A DNA stretch of 18,634 bases from an uncultured Alistipes sp. Its GTDB lineage: Bacteria; Bacteroidota; Bacteroidia; Bacteroidales; Rikenellaceae. Every line of letters starts with the position of its first letter. Positions within the stretch are counted from its first letter, which is position 1. This document shows, piece after piece, positions 1 through 6,938 of the stretch. The notes under the pieces were generated by a model, which was given only the letters and a program-made list of their open reading frames with translations, was not told where the DNA came from and did not search any database. Where the stretch lies: NCBI GenBank assembly GCA_948736885.1, contig CAPXWY010000008.1, positions 1 through 18,634 on the forward strand, written 5' to 3'. The position numbers and the translations under genes were made by a program.

Positions 1-380
1 CGAGCCGAAGCCCCGCCCTGCGGAGGCTCGCAAAACTCGCCCCGCGGGCTTCGGCACGAAAACAACACAGCGCCGACCGAAGCAGAGCTTGCGAACTTAC
101 AACGTACGCTCTTTCTGAACGAAGCGAACGTAGCCTGCGGAGCAGCGAGTCCGGCGACAGCCGAAGCGGCGAGCTTCCGCGCCGGGAGGCTGCGGCCCGC
201 GCAACACTGCGAATTACAAAACCGCAGAACGAGAAAAAACGGCGATCGAACAACCGTCCGCAAACAACTATTCCTTATCAATCCTTCTGCACCATTACGC
301 CGCCAGCGGACTGCTGAATCTACCAACCACACTGACAAAAGCCGTAACCCTTGTCACTCCGGGTGTGAAGTTGCCTTTTC

Positions 381-413
381 AAAGGTAAAAATGAAAGGTT
401 AAAAGGGAAAGGT
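381..413 (+). repeat. Purine-rich short repeat (GTGAAAGG family), degenerate copy
   Basis: This is a run of G and A words spaced by single T residues, including AAATGAAAGGTTAAAAGG. It resembles the better copies at 4381-4414, 10381-10411 and 17886-17920 but is more degenerate. It lies far from any gene. Confidence 0.5.
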
Positions 414-565
414 TTCGGCGAGGAAATACGCAGCGCTGTTTTCCGAGTCATCCCATCCTACCGTCAATCTGTGTGACGACCAAAATACAGATGTTTGAAT
501 GCACTTCGTTTATCTTTCTCCTCCTACGGGGGCTTGACTTTGGCTGTGCCTTGGATGGGCGGCGC

Positions 566-605
566 CTCGGTCATGCTCGAACAAGTTCGGCATGACTCTC
601 GGCTT
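566..605. repeat. Hairpin unit 1 of a two-unit element
   Basis: The unit begins CTCGGT and ends ACTCTCGGCTT. In between, GTCATGC (570-576) pairs with GCATGAC (590-596) and CGAAC (578-582) pairs with GTTCG (585-589). That is a 12-bp stem with one bulged T at 577 and a very tight loop. The flanks match unit 2 at 624-659 while the stem sequence is unrelated. Confidence 0.6.
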
Positions 606-623
606 GCATCATCATCACTCCTG

Positions 624-659
624 CTCGGTAAAGCCCGTAAACGGTCTTTACTCTCGCTT
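624..659. repeat. Hairpin unit 2 of a two-unit element
   Basis: The unit begins CTCGGT and ends ACTCTCGCTT, like unit 1. GTAAAGCCCGT (628-638) pairs with ACGGTCTTTAC (641-651), with a single C/T mismatch at 634/645 and an AA centre. Same flanks, same AA centre and a different stem suggest a conserved architecture and not a simple direct repeat. Confidence 0.6.
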
Positions 660-846
660 AATCGTAAAGTTGTGAATCTGGATTTTGAATTGTTTTGCCC
701 CGCGGCAAAGAGAGCGAAAAACAAGAATCCGAACCGGAGCCGGCGCAAAAACCGGATATTTCGCCCGCGAACGGCGCAGGAGGGCGGCGCGCGGCGATCC
801 GTCACAGAAATATGGGAAAAGACTAAGAATTCTCAATTCTTTTTCG

Positions 847-854
847 TATTTTTG
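847..854 (+). promoter_or_regulatory. Bacteroidota -7 box for lipA-lipB
   Basis: TATTTTTG is a perfect match to TAnnTTTG and ends 26 bases before the lipA start. I see no clear TTG or TTTG -33 element about 20 bases upstream, so recognition may rest on the -7 box. Confidence 0.6.
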
Positions 855-880
855 CGTCAATTGGAAAATAATGAACTTGA

Positions 881-1768
881 ATGCCGAAGTTGCATGACAA
901 GGTAGACGTACTCGGAAAACCCGGATGGCTGAAGATCCGGCTGCATCGCACGGCCGACTATGCCGACGTGCGGCGGATCGTCGAAAAACACAAGTTGCAC
1001 ACCATTTGCAGCAGCGGCCGTTGTCCCAACCAGGCCGAATGCTGGAGCCGGAGGACCGCAACTTTCATGATCCTGGGCGACATCTGTACCCGCGGCTGCC
1101 GTTTCTGCGCCACGCAGACGGGCAGGCCCCTCGCCCCCGATCCCGACGAGCCGCGGCGGGTCGCCGAGAGCGTCGCACTGATGAAACTGAGGTGTGTCGT
1201 CGTGACTTCCGTCACGCGCGACGATCTGCCCGACGGAGGCGCCCGCCATTGGGCCGCCACCGTGGAGGCGATCCGCCGACGGAATCCCGACGCCGCAATT
1301 GAGCTCCTTATTCCCGATTTCGATGCGCGGCCCGACCTGCTGGACACGGTCATCGCATCGAAGCCCGACATCATCGGGCACAACATCGAAACCGTCGAGC
1401 GGCTGACCCCCGAAGTGCGTTCCCGGGCCAGGTACCGCACCAGCCTGGAAACGCTGCGTTACCTGAGCAGCCGGGGCGTCGCCACGAAAAGCGGCCTGAT
1501 GGTCGGTCTCGGCGAGAACGATGACGAAGTATTGCAGACCCTGGGCGACCTGCGCGAAGCGGGCGTCGGGATCGTGACACTCGGCCAGTACCTTCGGCCT
1601 ACTCTGGAGCACTACCCCGTTGCGGCGTACATCACTCCCGAAAAATTCGAAAGGTACCGGCTCCGGGCCCTGGAGATGGGCTTCGGCTATTGTGCCAGCG
1701 CTCCGTTGGTGCGTTCGTCGTACATGGCCGAAGAGGCGCTCCGCAGCACGAAAGGCCCGCAGCAATGA
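881..1768 (+). CDS. lipA: Lipoyl synthase LipA
   Basis: Radical-SAM enzyme that inserts two sulfur atoms into protein-bound octanoyl groups to make lipoyl cofactors for 2-oxoacid dehydrogenases and the glycine cleavage system; cytosolic. The 295-residue protein shows both iron-sulfur cluster motifs of the family. The auxiliary cluster cysteines are C43-x4-C48-x5-C54, and the radical-SAM cysteines are C69-x3-C73-x2-C76 (CTRGCRFC). The RSSY motif, whose serine ligates the auxiliary cluster, is at 278-281 near the C-terminus. Length is normal. The start is the ATG at 881, 26 bases past a perfect -7 box; no stronger start was seen upstream. Its stop overlaps the lipB start (ATGA), so the two are very likely co-translated. 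Identity is nearly certain from the motifs. Confidence 0.97.
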   Translation: MPKLHDKVDVLGKPGWLKIRLHRTADYADVRRIVEKHKLHTICSSGRCPNQAECWSRRTATFMILGDICTRGCRFCATQTGRPLAPDPDEPRRVAESVALMKLRCVVVTSVTRDDLPDGGARHWAATVEAIRRRNPDAAIELLIPDFDARPDLLDTVIASKPDIIGHNIETVERLTPEVRSRARYRTSLETLRYLSSRGVATKSGLMVGLGENDDEVLQTLGDLREAGVGIVTLGQYLRPTLEHYPVAAYITPEKFERYRLRALEMGFGYCASAPLVRSSYMAEEALRSTKGPQQ

Positions 1769-2481
1769 AAGCCCGTTGCCGCGACCTCGGAAAGATGGAC
1801 TACGCCGCCTGCTGGGAACTGCAGCGGTCGCTTTTCGAGGAGCTCCTCGCCAAGAAGGAGCGGCAGCGGCAGAACGGCGCAGACGGCGGCGCAGACGGCG
1901 GCGCAGTTTCCGACGAAGCCGGCACGGTGTTGCTTGTCGAGCATCCGCCGGTCTACACGTTGGGCAAGAGCGGCCGCACGGAAAACCTGCTGGTCGACCG
2001 CACGGCGCTGGAGCGGCTCGGAGCACAGTTCTTTCACATAGACCGCGGCGGGGACATCACGTTCCACGGCCCGGGGCAGCTGGTCTGCTACCCCATCCTC
2101 GACCTCGAACGCATCGGGATCGGATTGCGGGAGTACATCGACCTGCTCGAAGAAGCCGTCATCCGCACCGTCGCCCGCTACGGCATCGCGGCGGGCCGCA
2201 TCGCCGGTGCTTCAGGCGTGTGGATCGATCCCGGCGGACCCGTGCCCCGCAAGATTTGCGCCCTGGGCGTGCGGTCGTCACGTTTCGTGACGATGCACGG
2301 ATTCGCGTTGAACGTCACCACCGATCTTGCGTGGTTCTCGCGGATCAACCCGTGCGGATTCAGCGACCGCGGCGTGACCTCGATCGCTCGCGAAACGGGC
2401 CGCGAGGTCGCAATGGAAGAAGTGAAACGGCTGGTTCTCGACGAATTGGGAAACCGGCTGAGCCTTGAAATGAAGCCCTGA
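1765..2481 (+). CDS. lipB: Octanoyl-ACP:protein octanoyltransferase LipB
   Basis: Moves the octanoyl group from acyl carrier protein to the lipoyl domain lysine, providing the substrate for LipA. The 238-residue protein carries the family blocks: RGGDITFHGPGQ (94-105), K163 within KICALGVRSS followed by a THG-like MHGFALN segment, and catalytic C197 in NPCGFSDRG. C197 and K163 correspond to the Cys/Lys acyl-transfer pair known in LipB. The start at 1765 is chosen because it forms an ATGA overlap with lipA; an in-frame ATG at 1690 would overlap lipA by 79 bases. An oddity is a low-complexity insert around residues 33-48 in which ADGG occurs twice, encoded by two identical 12-base units (1879-1902). 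It lies before the conserved core, so activity should not be affected. Confidence 0.96.
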   Translation: MKARCRDLGKMDYAACWELQRSLFEELLAKKERQRQNGADGGADGGAVSDEAGTVLLVEHPPVYTLGKSGRTENLLVDRTALERLGAQFFHIDRGGDITFHGPGQLVCYPILDLERIGIGLREYIDLLEEAVIRTVARYGIAAGRIAGASGVWIDPGGPVPRKICALGVRSSRFVTMHGFALNVTTDLAWFSRINPCGFSDRGVTSIARETGREVAMEEVKRLVLDELGNRLSLEMKP

Positions 2482-2572
2482 CTTGCGGGCTGAACCCGCA
2501 GCACACCTGCGGGCTTCACATGGCGGGTTCCGGCCCGCAAGACCGAACGGCCGGCGAAAACACAGCCGTTCG
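2482..2572 (+). repeat. Nested inverted repeats after lipB
   Basis: CTTGCGGGC at 2482-2490, directly after the lipB stop, is perfectly complementary to GCCCGCAAG at 2533-2541. Inside it GCGGG (2485-2489) can alternatively pair with CCCGC (2495-2499). A second stem, CGAACGGC (2544-2551) with GCCGTTCG (2565-2572), follows at once. No T-run follows either stem on the plus strand, so intrinsic termination is uncertain. An RNA-stabilising or attenuating structure between lipB and recJ is an alternative. Confidence 0.5.
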
Positions 2573-2618
2573 CCAAAAAGAGAAAAGTAAATGTTAAAAT
2601 ATATAAATAACAGTTCGT

Positions 2619-4382
2619 ATGCCCATAGAAAAACGTTGGGTAGTGAAACCGCAAGGCGATGCCGGAGCGGTGGCCGCGCTGTCGGCTGCGCTGAAGCTTT
2701 CGCCCGTGCTGGCGAATCTACTCGTACAGAGAGGCATAGACACCGTAGAAAAGGCGGAGAAGTTCTTTAGGCCCAGCCTCGCCGACCTCCACGATCCGTT
2801 CCTGATGAAGGACATGGAGAAGGCGGTCGAGCGGGTGGAGCAGGCCGTCGCGAACAATGAGAAAATCATGGTTTACGGCGACTACGACGTCGACGGTTGT
2901 ACGGCCGTCGCGCTGGTCTACAAGTTCCTGCGCCGGATCGGGCACAAAAACCTGACCTTCTACATCCCCGACCGCTATACCGAGGGTTACGGTATCTCGG
3001 TCAAGGGCATCGACCTCGCCGCCCGCAAGGGCGTGGGGTTGATCATCGCCCTCGACTGCGGCATCAAGGCCATGGAAAAGGTCGTCTATGCGAAAGAGAA
3101 AGGCGTGGATTTCATCATCTGCGACCATCACCTCCCGGCCGAGGAGATCCCCCGCGCCGTAGCCGTTCTGGACCCCAAGCGGGTCGATTGTTCCTATCCG
3201 TTCGACGAGTTGTCGGGGTGCGGCGTGGGCTTCAAGCTCGTGCAGGCCTATGCCCAGAAGAACGGCATCCCGTCGGAGCAGATTCTCGACCTGCTCGACC
3301 TGTTGGTCGTCAGCATCGCGTCGGACATCGTGCCGTTGGTCGACGAGAACCGCATTCTGGCCTACTTCGGTCTGAAAAGCCTCAACCGCGAGCCGTCGAA
3401 AGGTCTGTTGTCGATCATCAAGATCTGCGGATTGGACAAGCACAACATCACCATCGACGATATCGTCTTCAAGATCGGCCCCCGCATCAACGCCGCCGGG
3501 CGCATGCGCATGGACGAGAACGACGAGAACGCTTCGCCGTCGGGAGGCCATGCCGCCGTCGAACTGCTGATCGAGGGCAACGAGAGCGTCGCCGAGGAGT
3601 TCGGCAACGTCATCGACGCCTACAACCAGGACCGCAAGTCGATCGACCGCTCCGTCACGCAGGAGGCCCACAACTACATCGAGAGCAACCCCGAGCTCAA
3701 GAGCCGCAAAAGCACCGTCATCTACAATCCCAAGTGGATGAAGGGCATCGTCGGCATCGTCGCTTCGCGGTTGATCGAGAGTTACTACCGGCCCACCGTC
3801 GTGCTGACCATGAGCAACGGATTCGTCACCGGGTCGGCGCGCTCCGTCCCGGGATTCGACCTCTACCAGGCCGTCGAGTCGTGTTCCGACCTGCTGGAGA
3901 ACTTCGGCGGGCACATGTACGCCGCCGGTCTGACCATGCGTCCCGAGAACATCGAGGAGTTCACGCGCCGCTTCAACGACTTCGTCGAGGATCACATCGA
4001 CCCGCAGATGCTCGTTCCGCAGGTCGACATCGACAGCGAGCTGCTCTTCTCCGACATCACGCCCAAGTTCCGCGACCACCTCAACCGCTTCCAGCCCTTC
4101 GGGCCGGGCAACGCGGCGCCGGTCTTCGTCACCTACGGCGTCAGCAGCCACGGCGATGCCAAGTTGGTGGGCATGGAGTGCGAGCACCTGCGCATGGACC
4201 TCATCCAGCGGCAGAAGCCCAACACGCGCATCCAGTCCATCGCGTTCCAGCAGCCCACGCACTACGAGTGGGTCAAGGCCGGGCGGCCCATCGACGTCTG
4301 CTACCAGATCGTCGAGAATCACTACCGCGGCAACATCACCACCCAGCTGCGGATCAAGGACATCAAGCCCGTGGTTAAATAA
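2619..4382 (+). CDS. recJ: Single-stranded-DNA-specific exonuclease RecJ
   Basis: 5'-to-3' single-strand DNA exonuclease of the DHH phosphoesterase superfamily, acting in recombinational repair, base excision and mismatch repair. The 587-residue length fits RecJ. Visible motifs: GDYDVDG at 87-93 (metal-binding aspartates), DCG at 146-148, the DHH signature at 169-171, and the DHHA1 motif GGHMYAAG at 430-437. The remaining C-terminus (from about 460, rich in beta-type segments) fits the RecJ OB-fold region. The start ATG at 2619 gives the family-typical N-terminus (KRWVVKP). The upstream spacer is AT-rich just before the start, but I found no good -7 match, so the promoter is unclear and read-through from lipA-lipB is possible. 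The gene ends in a repeat and hairpin region shared with the converging nitroreductase. Confidence 0.97.
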   Translation: MPIEKRWVVKPQGDAGAVAALSAALKLSPVLANLLVQRGIDTVEKAEKFFRPSLADLHDPFLMKDMEKAVERVEQAVANNEKIMVYGDYDVDGCTAVALVYKFLRRIGHKNLTFYIPDRYTEGYGISVKGIDLAARKGVGLIIALDCGIKAMEKVVYAKEKGVDFIICDHHLPAEEIPRAVAVLDPKRVDCSYPFDELSGCGVGFKLVQAYAQKNGIPSEQILDLLDLLVVSIASDIVPLVDENRILAYFGLKSLNREPSKGLLSIIKICGLDKHNITIDDIVFKIGPRINAAGRMRMDENDENASPSGGHAAVELLIEGNESVAEEFGNVIDAYNQDRKSIDRSVTQEAHNYIESNPELKSRKSTVIYNPKWMKGIVGIVASRLIESYYRPTVVLTMSNGFVTGSARSVPGFDLYQAVESCSDLLENFGGHMYAAGLTMRPENIEEFTRRFNDFVEDHIDPQMLVPQVDIDSELLFSDITPKFRDHLNRFQPFGPGNAAPVFVTYGVSSHGDAKLVGMECEHLRMDLIQRQKPNTRIQSIAFQQPTHYEWVKAGRPIDVCYQIVENHYRGNITTQLRIKDIKPVVK

Positions 4383-4414
4383 GGTGAAAGGTTAAAAGTG
4401 AAAGGTGAAAGGTA
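4381..4414 (+). repeat. Purine-rich short repeat (GTGAAAGG family)
   Basis: A chain of related 7-8 base words starts in the recJ stop codon and includes AAAAGTGAAAGGTGAA and AGGTGAAAGGTAGAA. The first word also occurs on the minus strand in the 17886-17920 copy, and the second in the 10381-10411 copy. Confidence 0.65.
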
Positions 4415-4420
4415 GAAGCT

Positions 4421-4444
4421 GAAAAGCGTATCCGAATGCTTTTC
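4421..4444 (+). terminator. Short hairpin after recJ
   Basis: GAAAAGC (4421-4427) pairs perfectly with GCTTTTC (4438-4444) around a 10-base loop. The T-tract is part of the stem and no U-run follows, so on its own it is a weak terminator candidate. Confidence 0.35.
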
Positions 4445-4463
4445 GCCTGCTGCATCCGACTGA

Positions 4464-4506
4464 AAAAGGTGAAAGGAGTTAAAGCCCTTTCACCTTTTCT
4501 TTTTCA
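4464..4506 (+). terminator. Bidirectional terminator-like hairpin between recJ and the nitroreductase
   Basis: AAAAGGTGAAAGG (4464-4476) pairs without mismatch with CCTTTCACCTTTT (4486-4498) around a 9-base loop, followed by CTTTTTC on the plus strand. Read on the minus strand the stem also ends in a T-run. It sits in the gap between two converging genes. The arms are words of the purine-rich repeat family in opposite orientation. Confidence 0.7.
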
Positions 4507-4558
4507 ATCGTGCAGCGAGTTTCAATTCCGCTCAGCCGCACTTTTCACTTTCAATCGC

Positions 4559-5089
4559 TCACTTCAGCCACGTCGCACGCGCCGCGTCGTCGGCTTCGGG
4601 GAGCGGGGCCGGCACGAAATCGGAGTAACCCAGCGCAATGACGCACAGAGGGTTGCAACCCTCGGGCATGGGCAGGAAAGTCCGCAGATAATCGGCTGCC
4701 TTTTCACCGTCGGGGGCATCCTTGACGCACGGACGACCGTCGACGTGCACCCAGCACGAAGCCAGCCCCTCGTCGACGCACGCCAGCTGCAAGATCGTCG
4801 CGGCGATAGCGGCATTCTCGCGCCACAGATCGGTCTTCGCCCTATCGCCCAGCACCACGACGGCGCACGGCGCACCTTTCAGAAAACCGGCTCCGTAGTC
4901 GCGCATGCCGGCCATGCGGGCCACCACGGCGGGATCGTCGACAAGCAGAAACCGCGTCGAACGGCTGTTGCGCGACGACGGCGCCGTAAGGGCGGCGCCG
5001 ACGATGCGGTCGACGACCTCGCGGGATACCGTCCGCTCCGTAAACTTGCGCACCGAACGGCGCCGAGCGATCATCTCCTTGAATTCCAT
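4559..5089 (-). CDS. Nitroreductase-family FMN oxidoreductase
   Basis: A small NAD(P)H-dependent flavoprotein of the nitroreductase fold; the natural substrate cannot be told from sequence. The 176-residue protein starts MEFKEMIARRRSVRKF, the classic N-terminal block in which the arginines contact the FMN phosphate. APSSRNSRSTRF (36-47) follows, then a C-terminal NPLCVIALGYSD segment typical of the family's last core strand. Its length places it with the short nitroreductases common in anaerobic gut bacteria, which usually dimerise. It is a single gene converging on recJ and diverging from the HAD gene, with its own -7 box at 5115-5122. Family assignment is firm; the physiological role is open. 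Confidence 0.9.
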   Translation of the reverse strand: MEFKEMIARRRSVRKFTERTVSREVVDRIVGAALTAPSSRNSRSTRFLLVDDPAVVARMAGMRDYGAGFLKGAPCAVVVLGDRAKTDLWRENAAIAATILQLACVDEGLASCWVHVDGRPCVKDAPDGEKAADYLRTFLPMPEGCNPLCVIALGYSDFVPAPLPEADDAARATWLK

Positions 5090-5114
5090 ATCGATAAGAT
5101 TTAGTTTTTATCCG

Positions 5115-5122
5115 CAAAAATA
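5115..5122 (-). promoter_or_regulatory. -7 box for the nitroreductase gene
   Basis: The minus strand reads TATTTTTG, a perfect TAnnTTTG match, ending 25 bases before the start codon. No convincing -33 element was seen. Confidence 0.55.
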
Positions 5123-5220
5123 CCCTCGTTCCCACGGTTTCGGATTGTTTCCGGGCCGCAGCCTGCAATGCACGCCCCGCGCCGGGCAGTTGCAGGTCGC
5201 CGAGGAAGATTGCAGCCCGC

Positions 5221-5237
5221 GCGGCTCCCGGAGCCGC
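5221..5237. other. Perfect GC-rich hairpin in the divergent spacer
   Basis: GCGGCTC (5221-5227) pairs with GAGCCGC (5231-5237) around a 3-base loop. On the minus strand the stem is preceded, not followed, by a T-run, so it is not an obvious terminator in either direction. It lies between the two divergent promoters. Confidence 0.4.
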
Positions 5238-5284
5238 TCAAAAAACAGAGGGGCTATCCCTAATAAGGGGTTTTTGCTGCGCTT

Positions 5285-5316
5285 TTTGCAAAGATAATGA
5301 AAAAACCCTATTTTTG
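5285..5316 (+). promoter_or_regulatory. Full Bacteroidota promoter (-33 and -7) for the HAD gene
   Basis: TTTG at 5285-5288, a spacer of exactly 20 bases, then TATTTTTG at 5309-5316. This is a textbook Bacteroidota arrangement. The start codon follows 22 bases later. Confidence 0.75.
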
Positions 5317-5337
5317 AGAGATTAAAACTTCATCCCC

Positions 5338-6183
5338 ATGAACGACAAACACCGTTTCACCATAGCGCTGATCTACGACTTCGACGGCACGCTGGCCCCG
5401 GGCAACATGCAGGAATACGACTTCATCCCCACGGTGGGCAAAAGCAACAAGGAGTTCTGGACCGAGGCCAATTCGCTGGCCGAGGAGCAGGACGCCGACA
5501 TGGTCCTCACCTACATGGCCCGCATGATCCAGGGCGCCCGGTCGAAAGGGTTGTCGCTGCGCCGCGAAGCGTTCCAGGAGTCGGGCCGCAAAGTGGCCTT
5601 CTTCCGGGGCGTGAAAGAGTGGTTCGGGCGCATCAACCGCTACGGCGCCGAGCGCGGCATCCGCATCTTCCACTACATCAACTCCTCCGGACTGAAAGAG
5701 ATCATCGAGGGCACCGAAATCGCCCGCGAATTCCGCAAGATCTACGCCTGCTCGTTCCTCTACGATGTCGACGGCATCGCCTACTGGCCTGCCGTGGCGG
5801 TCAACTACACCAACAAGACGCAGTTCATCTTCAAGATCAACAAGGGCGTCGAATCGGTGTCGGACTCCACGCAGGTCAACCGCTACATCCCCGAGAACGA
5901 GCGGCCCGTGCCGTTCAGCCGCATGATCTACGTCGGCGACGGCACCACCGACATCCCCTGCATGCGCCTGGTCAAGAACTACGGCGGCCACTCCATCGCC
6001 GTCTACAACCCCGAGCAGAAAAGCGCCTACCGCGAGATGGCGTCGCTCATCCAGGACAACCGCGTCAACCACGTCTGCCCGGCCGACTACACCGACGGCT
6101 CCGAAATCGACACCATCGTGAAGATGATCATCGACAAGATCGACCTCGACGACCGGCTGGAACGGCGCGAGGCCGTCCTCTGA
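5338..6183 (+). CDS. HAD-superfamily phosphatase
   Basis: A predicted cytosolic phosphatase of the haloacid dehalogenase superfamily, of 281 residues. Motif I is DFDGT at 14-18 (nucleophile D14 and acid/base D16). Motif II is the serine in INSSG (114-118). A lysine-rich segment (NKTQFIFKINK) can supply motif III. Motif IV is GDGTTD at 200-205. The roughly 100-residue cap between motifs I and II is alpha-helical in character (C1-type), as in phosphoserine-phosphatase-like members. No signal peptide is present. It stands alone, with a strong promoter upstream and a weak terminator candidate at 6220-6246. The substrate cannot be assigned; a small phosphorylated metabolite is most likely. Superfamily call is firm. 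Confidence 0.9.
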   Translation: MNDKHRFTIALIYDFDGTLAPGNMQEYDFIPTVGKSNKEFWTEANSLAEEQDADMVLTYMARMIQGARSKGLSLRREAFQESGRKVAFFRGVKEWFGRINRYGAERGIRIFHYINSSGLKEIIEGTEIAREFRKIYACSFLYDVDGIAYWPAVAVNYTNKTQFIFKINKGVESVSDSTQVNRYIPENERPVPFSRMIYVGDGTTDIPCMRLVKNYGGHSIAVYNPEQKSAYREMASLIQDNRVNHVCPADYTDGSEIDTIVKMIIDKIDLDDRLERREAVL

Positions 6184-6219
6184 CCCGGCCCCGGCAAACG
6201 CAAACCAAGATTCCGGAGC

Positions 6220-6246
6220 CCGACGGCAAATAATCCGCCGGTTTTT
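6220..6246 (+). terminator. Weak terminator candidate after the HAD gene
   Basis: CCGACGG (6220-6226) pairs with CCGCCGG (6235-6241) with one A/C mismatch and an AT-rich loop. It is followed directly by TTTTT. Confidence 0.45.
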
Positions 6247-6261
6247 CGAGGAAGATCATCT

Positions 6262-6269
6262 TATATTTG
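6262..6269 (+). promoter_or_regulatory. -7 box for the 6303-7687 operon
   Basis: TATATTTG matches TAnnTTTG perfectly, 33 bases before the start codon. No good -33 element is visible. Confidence 0.55.
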
Positions 6270-6302
6270 TATTTGCAACCGAAACGCGCAAACCCCGAAC
6301 CC

Positions 6303-6938
6303 ATGAAGAAACTGCTCTTGCTGTTCCTGCTGTCGGCCATGCCCGCAGGAGTCTTCGCACAGGAGGAACCCGCCGTCGTCCGAGTGCGCAGGCCGTTCAC
6401 TCCGCAGCACGAACTGCGCCTGACGGCCGGAGCCTACCCGCTCCTGCCCTCCATGTCGGACTGGGAGGGATGCGCCGCCGGAATCTTCCACGACCGAACC
6501 CACCGCGGCCCGGTCTACACGAGCGGAACCTGGTCGCTGAGCTACGACTACCGGTTCAAGAAATGGTTCGATCTGGGGCTGACGCTCAGCTACTACGGCG
6601 AATACAGCCGTTCCTACAGCAACCGCGATTCTTCGCCGGTCGGCCGCAACCGGGCGCATGCCCTCACCGTCATGCCCGCCGTGCGTTTCACATGGGTCAA
6701 CACCGGCTGGGTGCGCATGTACTCGACGCTGGGGCTCGGGGCGACGCTCTCCGGCGGACGCTTCGACCACAACTCGGAACCTTTCCGCGACGGCTTCATC
6801 GCCTTTCAGCTTACCCCCGTCGGCATCGCCGTGGGGCGTTCGCTGTTCGGATTCGCCGAGCTGGGTTTAGGCGCGCAGGGCGTCTTCATGATGGGGATCG
6901 GCTACAAATTCAAACCTCAAAACATGCGTACAAGATGA
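6303..6938 (+). CDS. Secreted outer-membrane beta-barrel-like protein
   Basis: A 211-residue protein with a clear signal peptide (MKKLLLLFLLSAMPAGVFA, cut before QEEP). The mature part is a chain of alternating hydrophobic and polar segments rich in Tyr, Gly and Phe (for example LRLTAGAYPLL, WSLSYDYRF, LGLTLSYYGEY, VGIAVGRSLFGF). That pattern fits a small 8-strand outer-membrane barrel. The last strand is close to the C-terminus (MMGIGYKFKP) but is followed by a short basic tail. I chose the start at 6303 and not the in-frame ATG at 6267, because 6303 begins the signal peptide and leaves room for the promoter. Its stop overlaps the start of the following lipoprotein gene (ATGA), which suggests the two products work together. 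Function unknown. Confidence 0.8.
   Translation: MKKLLLLFLLSAMPAGVFAQEEPAVVRVRRPFTPQHELRLTAGAYPLLPSMSDWEGCAAGIFHDRTHRGPVYTSGTWSLSYDYRFKKWFDLGLTLSYYGEYSRSYSNRDSSPVGRNRAHALTVMPAVRFTWVNTGWVRMYSTLGLGATLSGGRFDHNSEPFRDGFIAFQLTPVGIAVGRSLFGFAELGLGAQGVFMMGIGYKFKPQNMRTR

Larger units (their letters stand above)
1..880. other. Gene-poor leading region with several hairpins
   Basis: I see no credible protein or tRNA gene in this stretch. Open frames between about 495 and 905 have no family resemblance and are rich in Arg, Lys and Ser, as chance frames are. What is visible is structure. There is a perfect 10-bp inverted repeat (4-13 with 46-55). Two adjacent hairpin units lie at 566-605 and 624-659. A 6-bp stem with a CCGC loop lies at 694-709. 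A purine-rich short repeat lies at 381-413. The first 200 bases are rich in short self-similar words such as GAACGAAGCGAACG, which resembles decayed or repetitive intergenic DNA. The last 35 bases hold the lipA promoter. Confidence 0.6.

Noticed and set aside
495..905. Open frame of 136 codons ahead of lipA
   Set aside because: No family likeness, chance-like composition, crosses the hairpin units and the lipA promoter box, and overlaps the lipA start.
2718..4322. Minus-strand open frame of 534 codons opposite recJ
   Set aside because: Antisense shadow of recJ, rich in Asp, Val and Leu with no motif.
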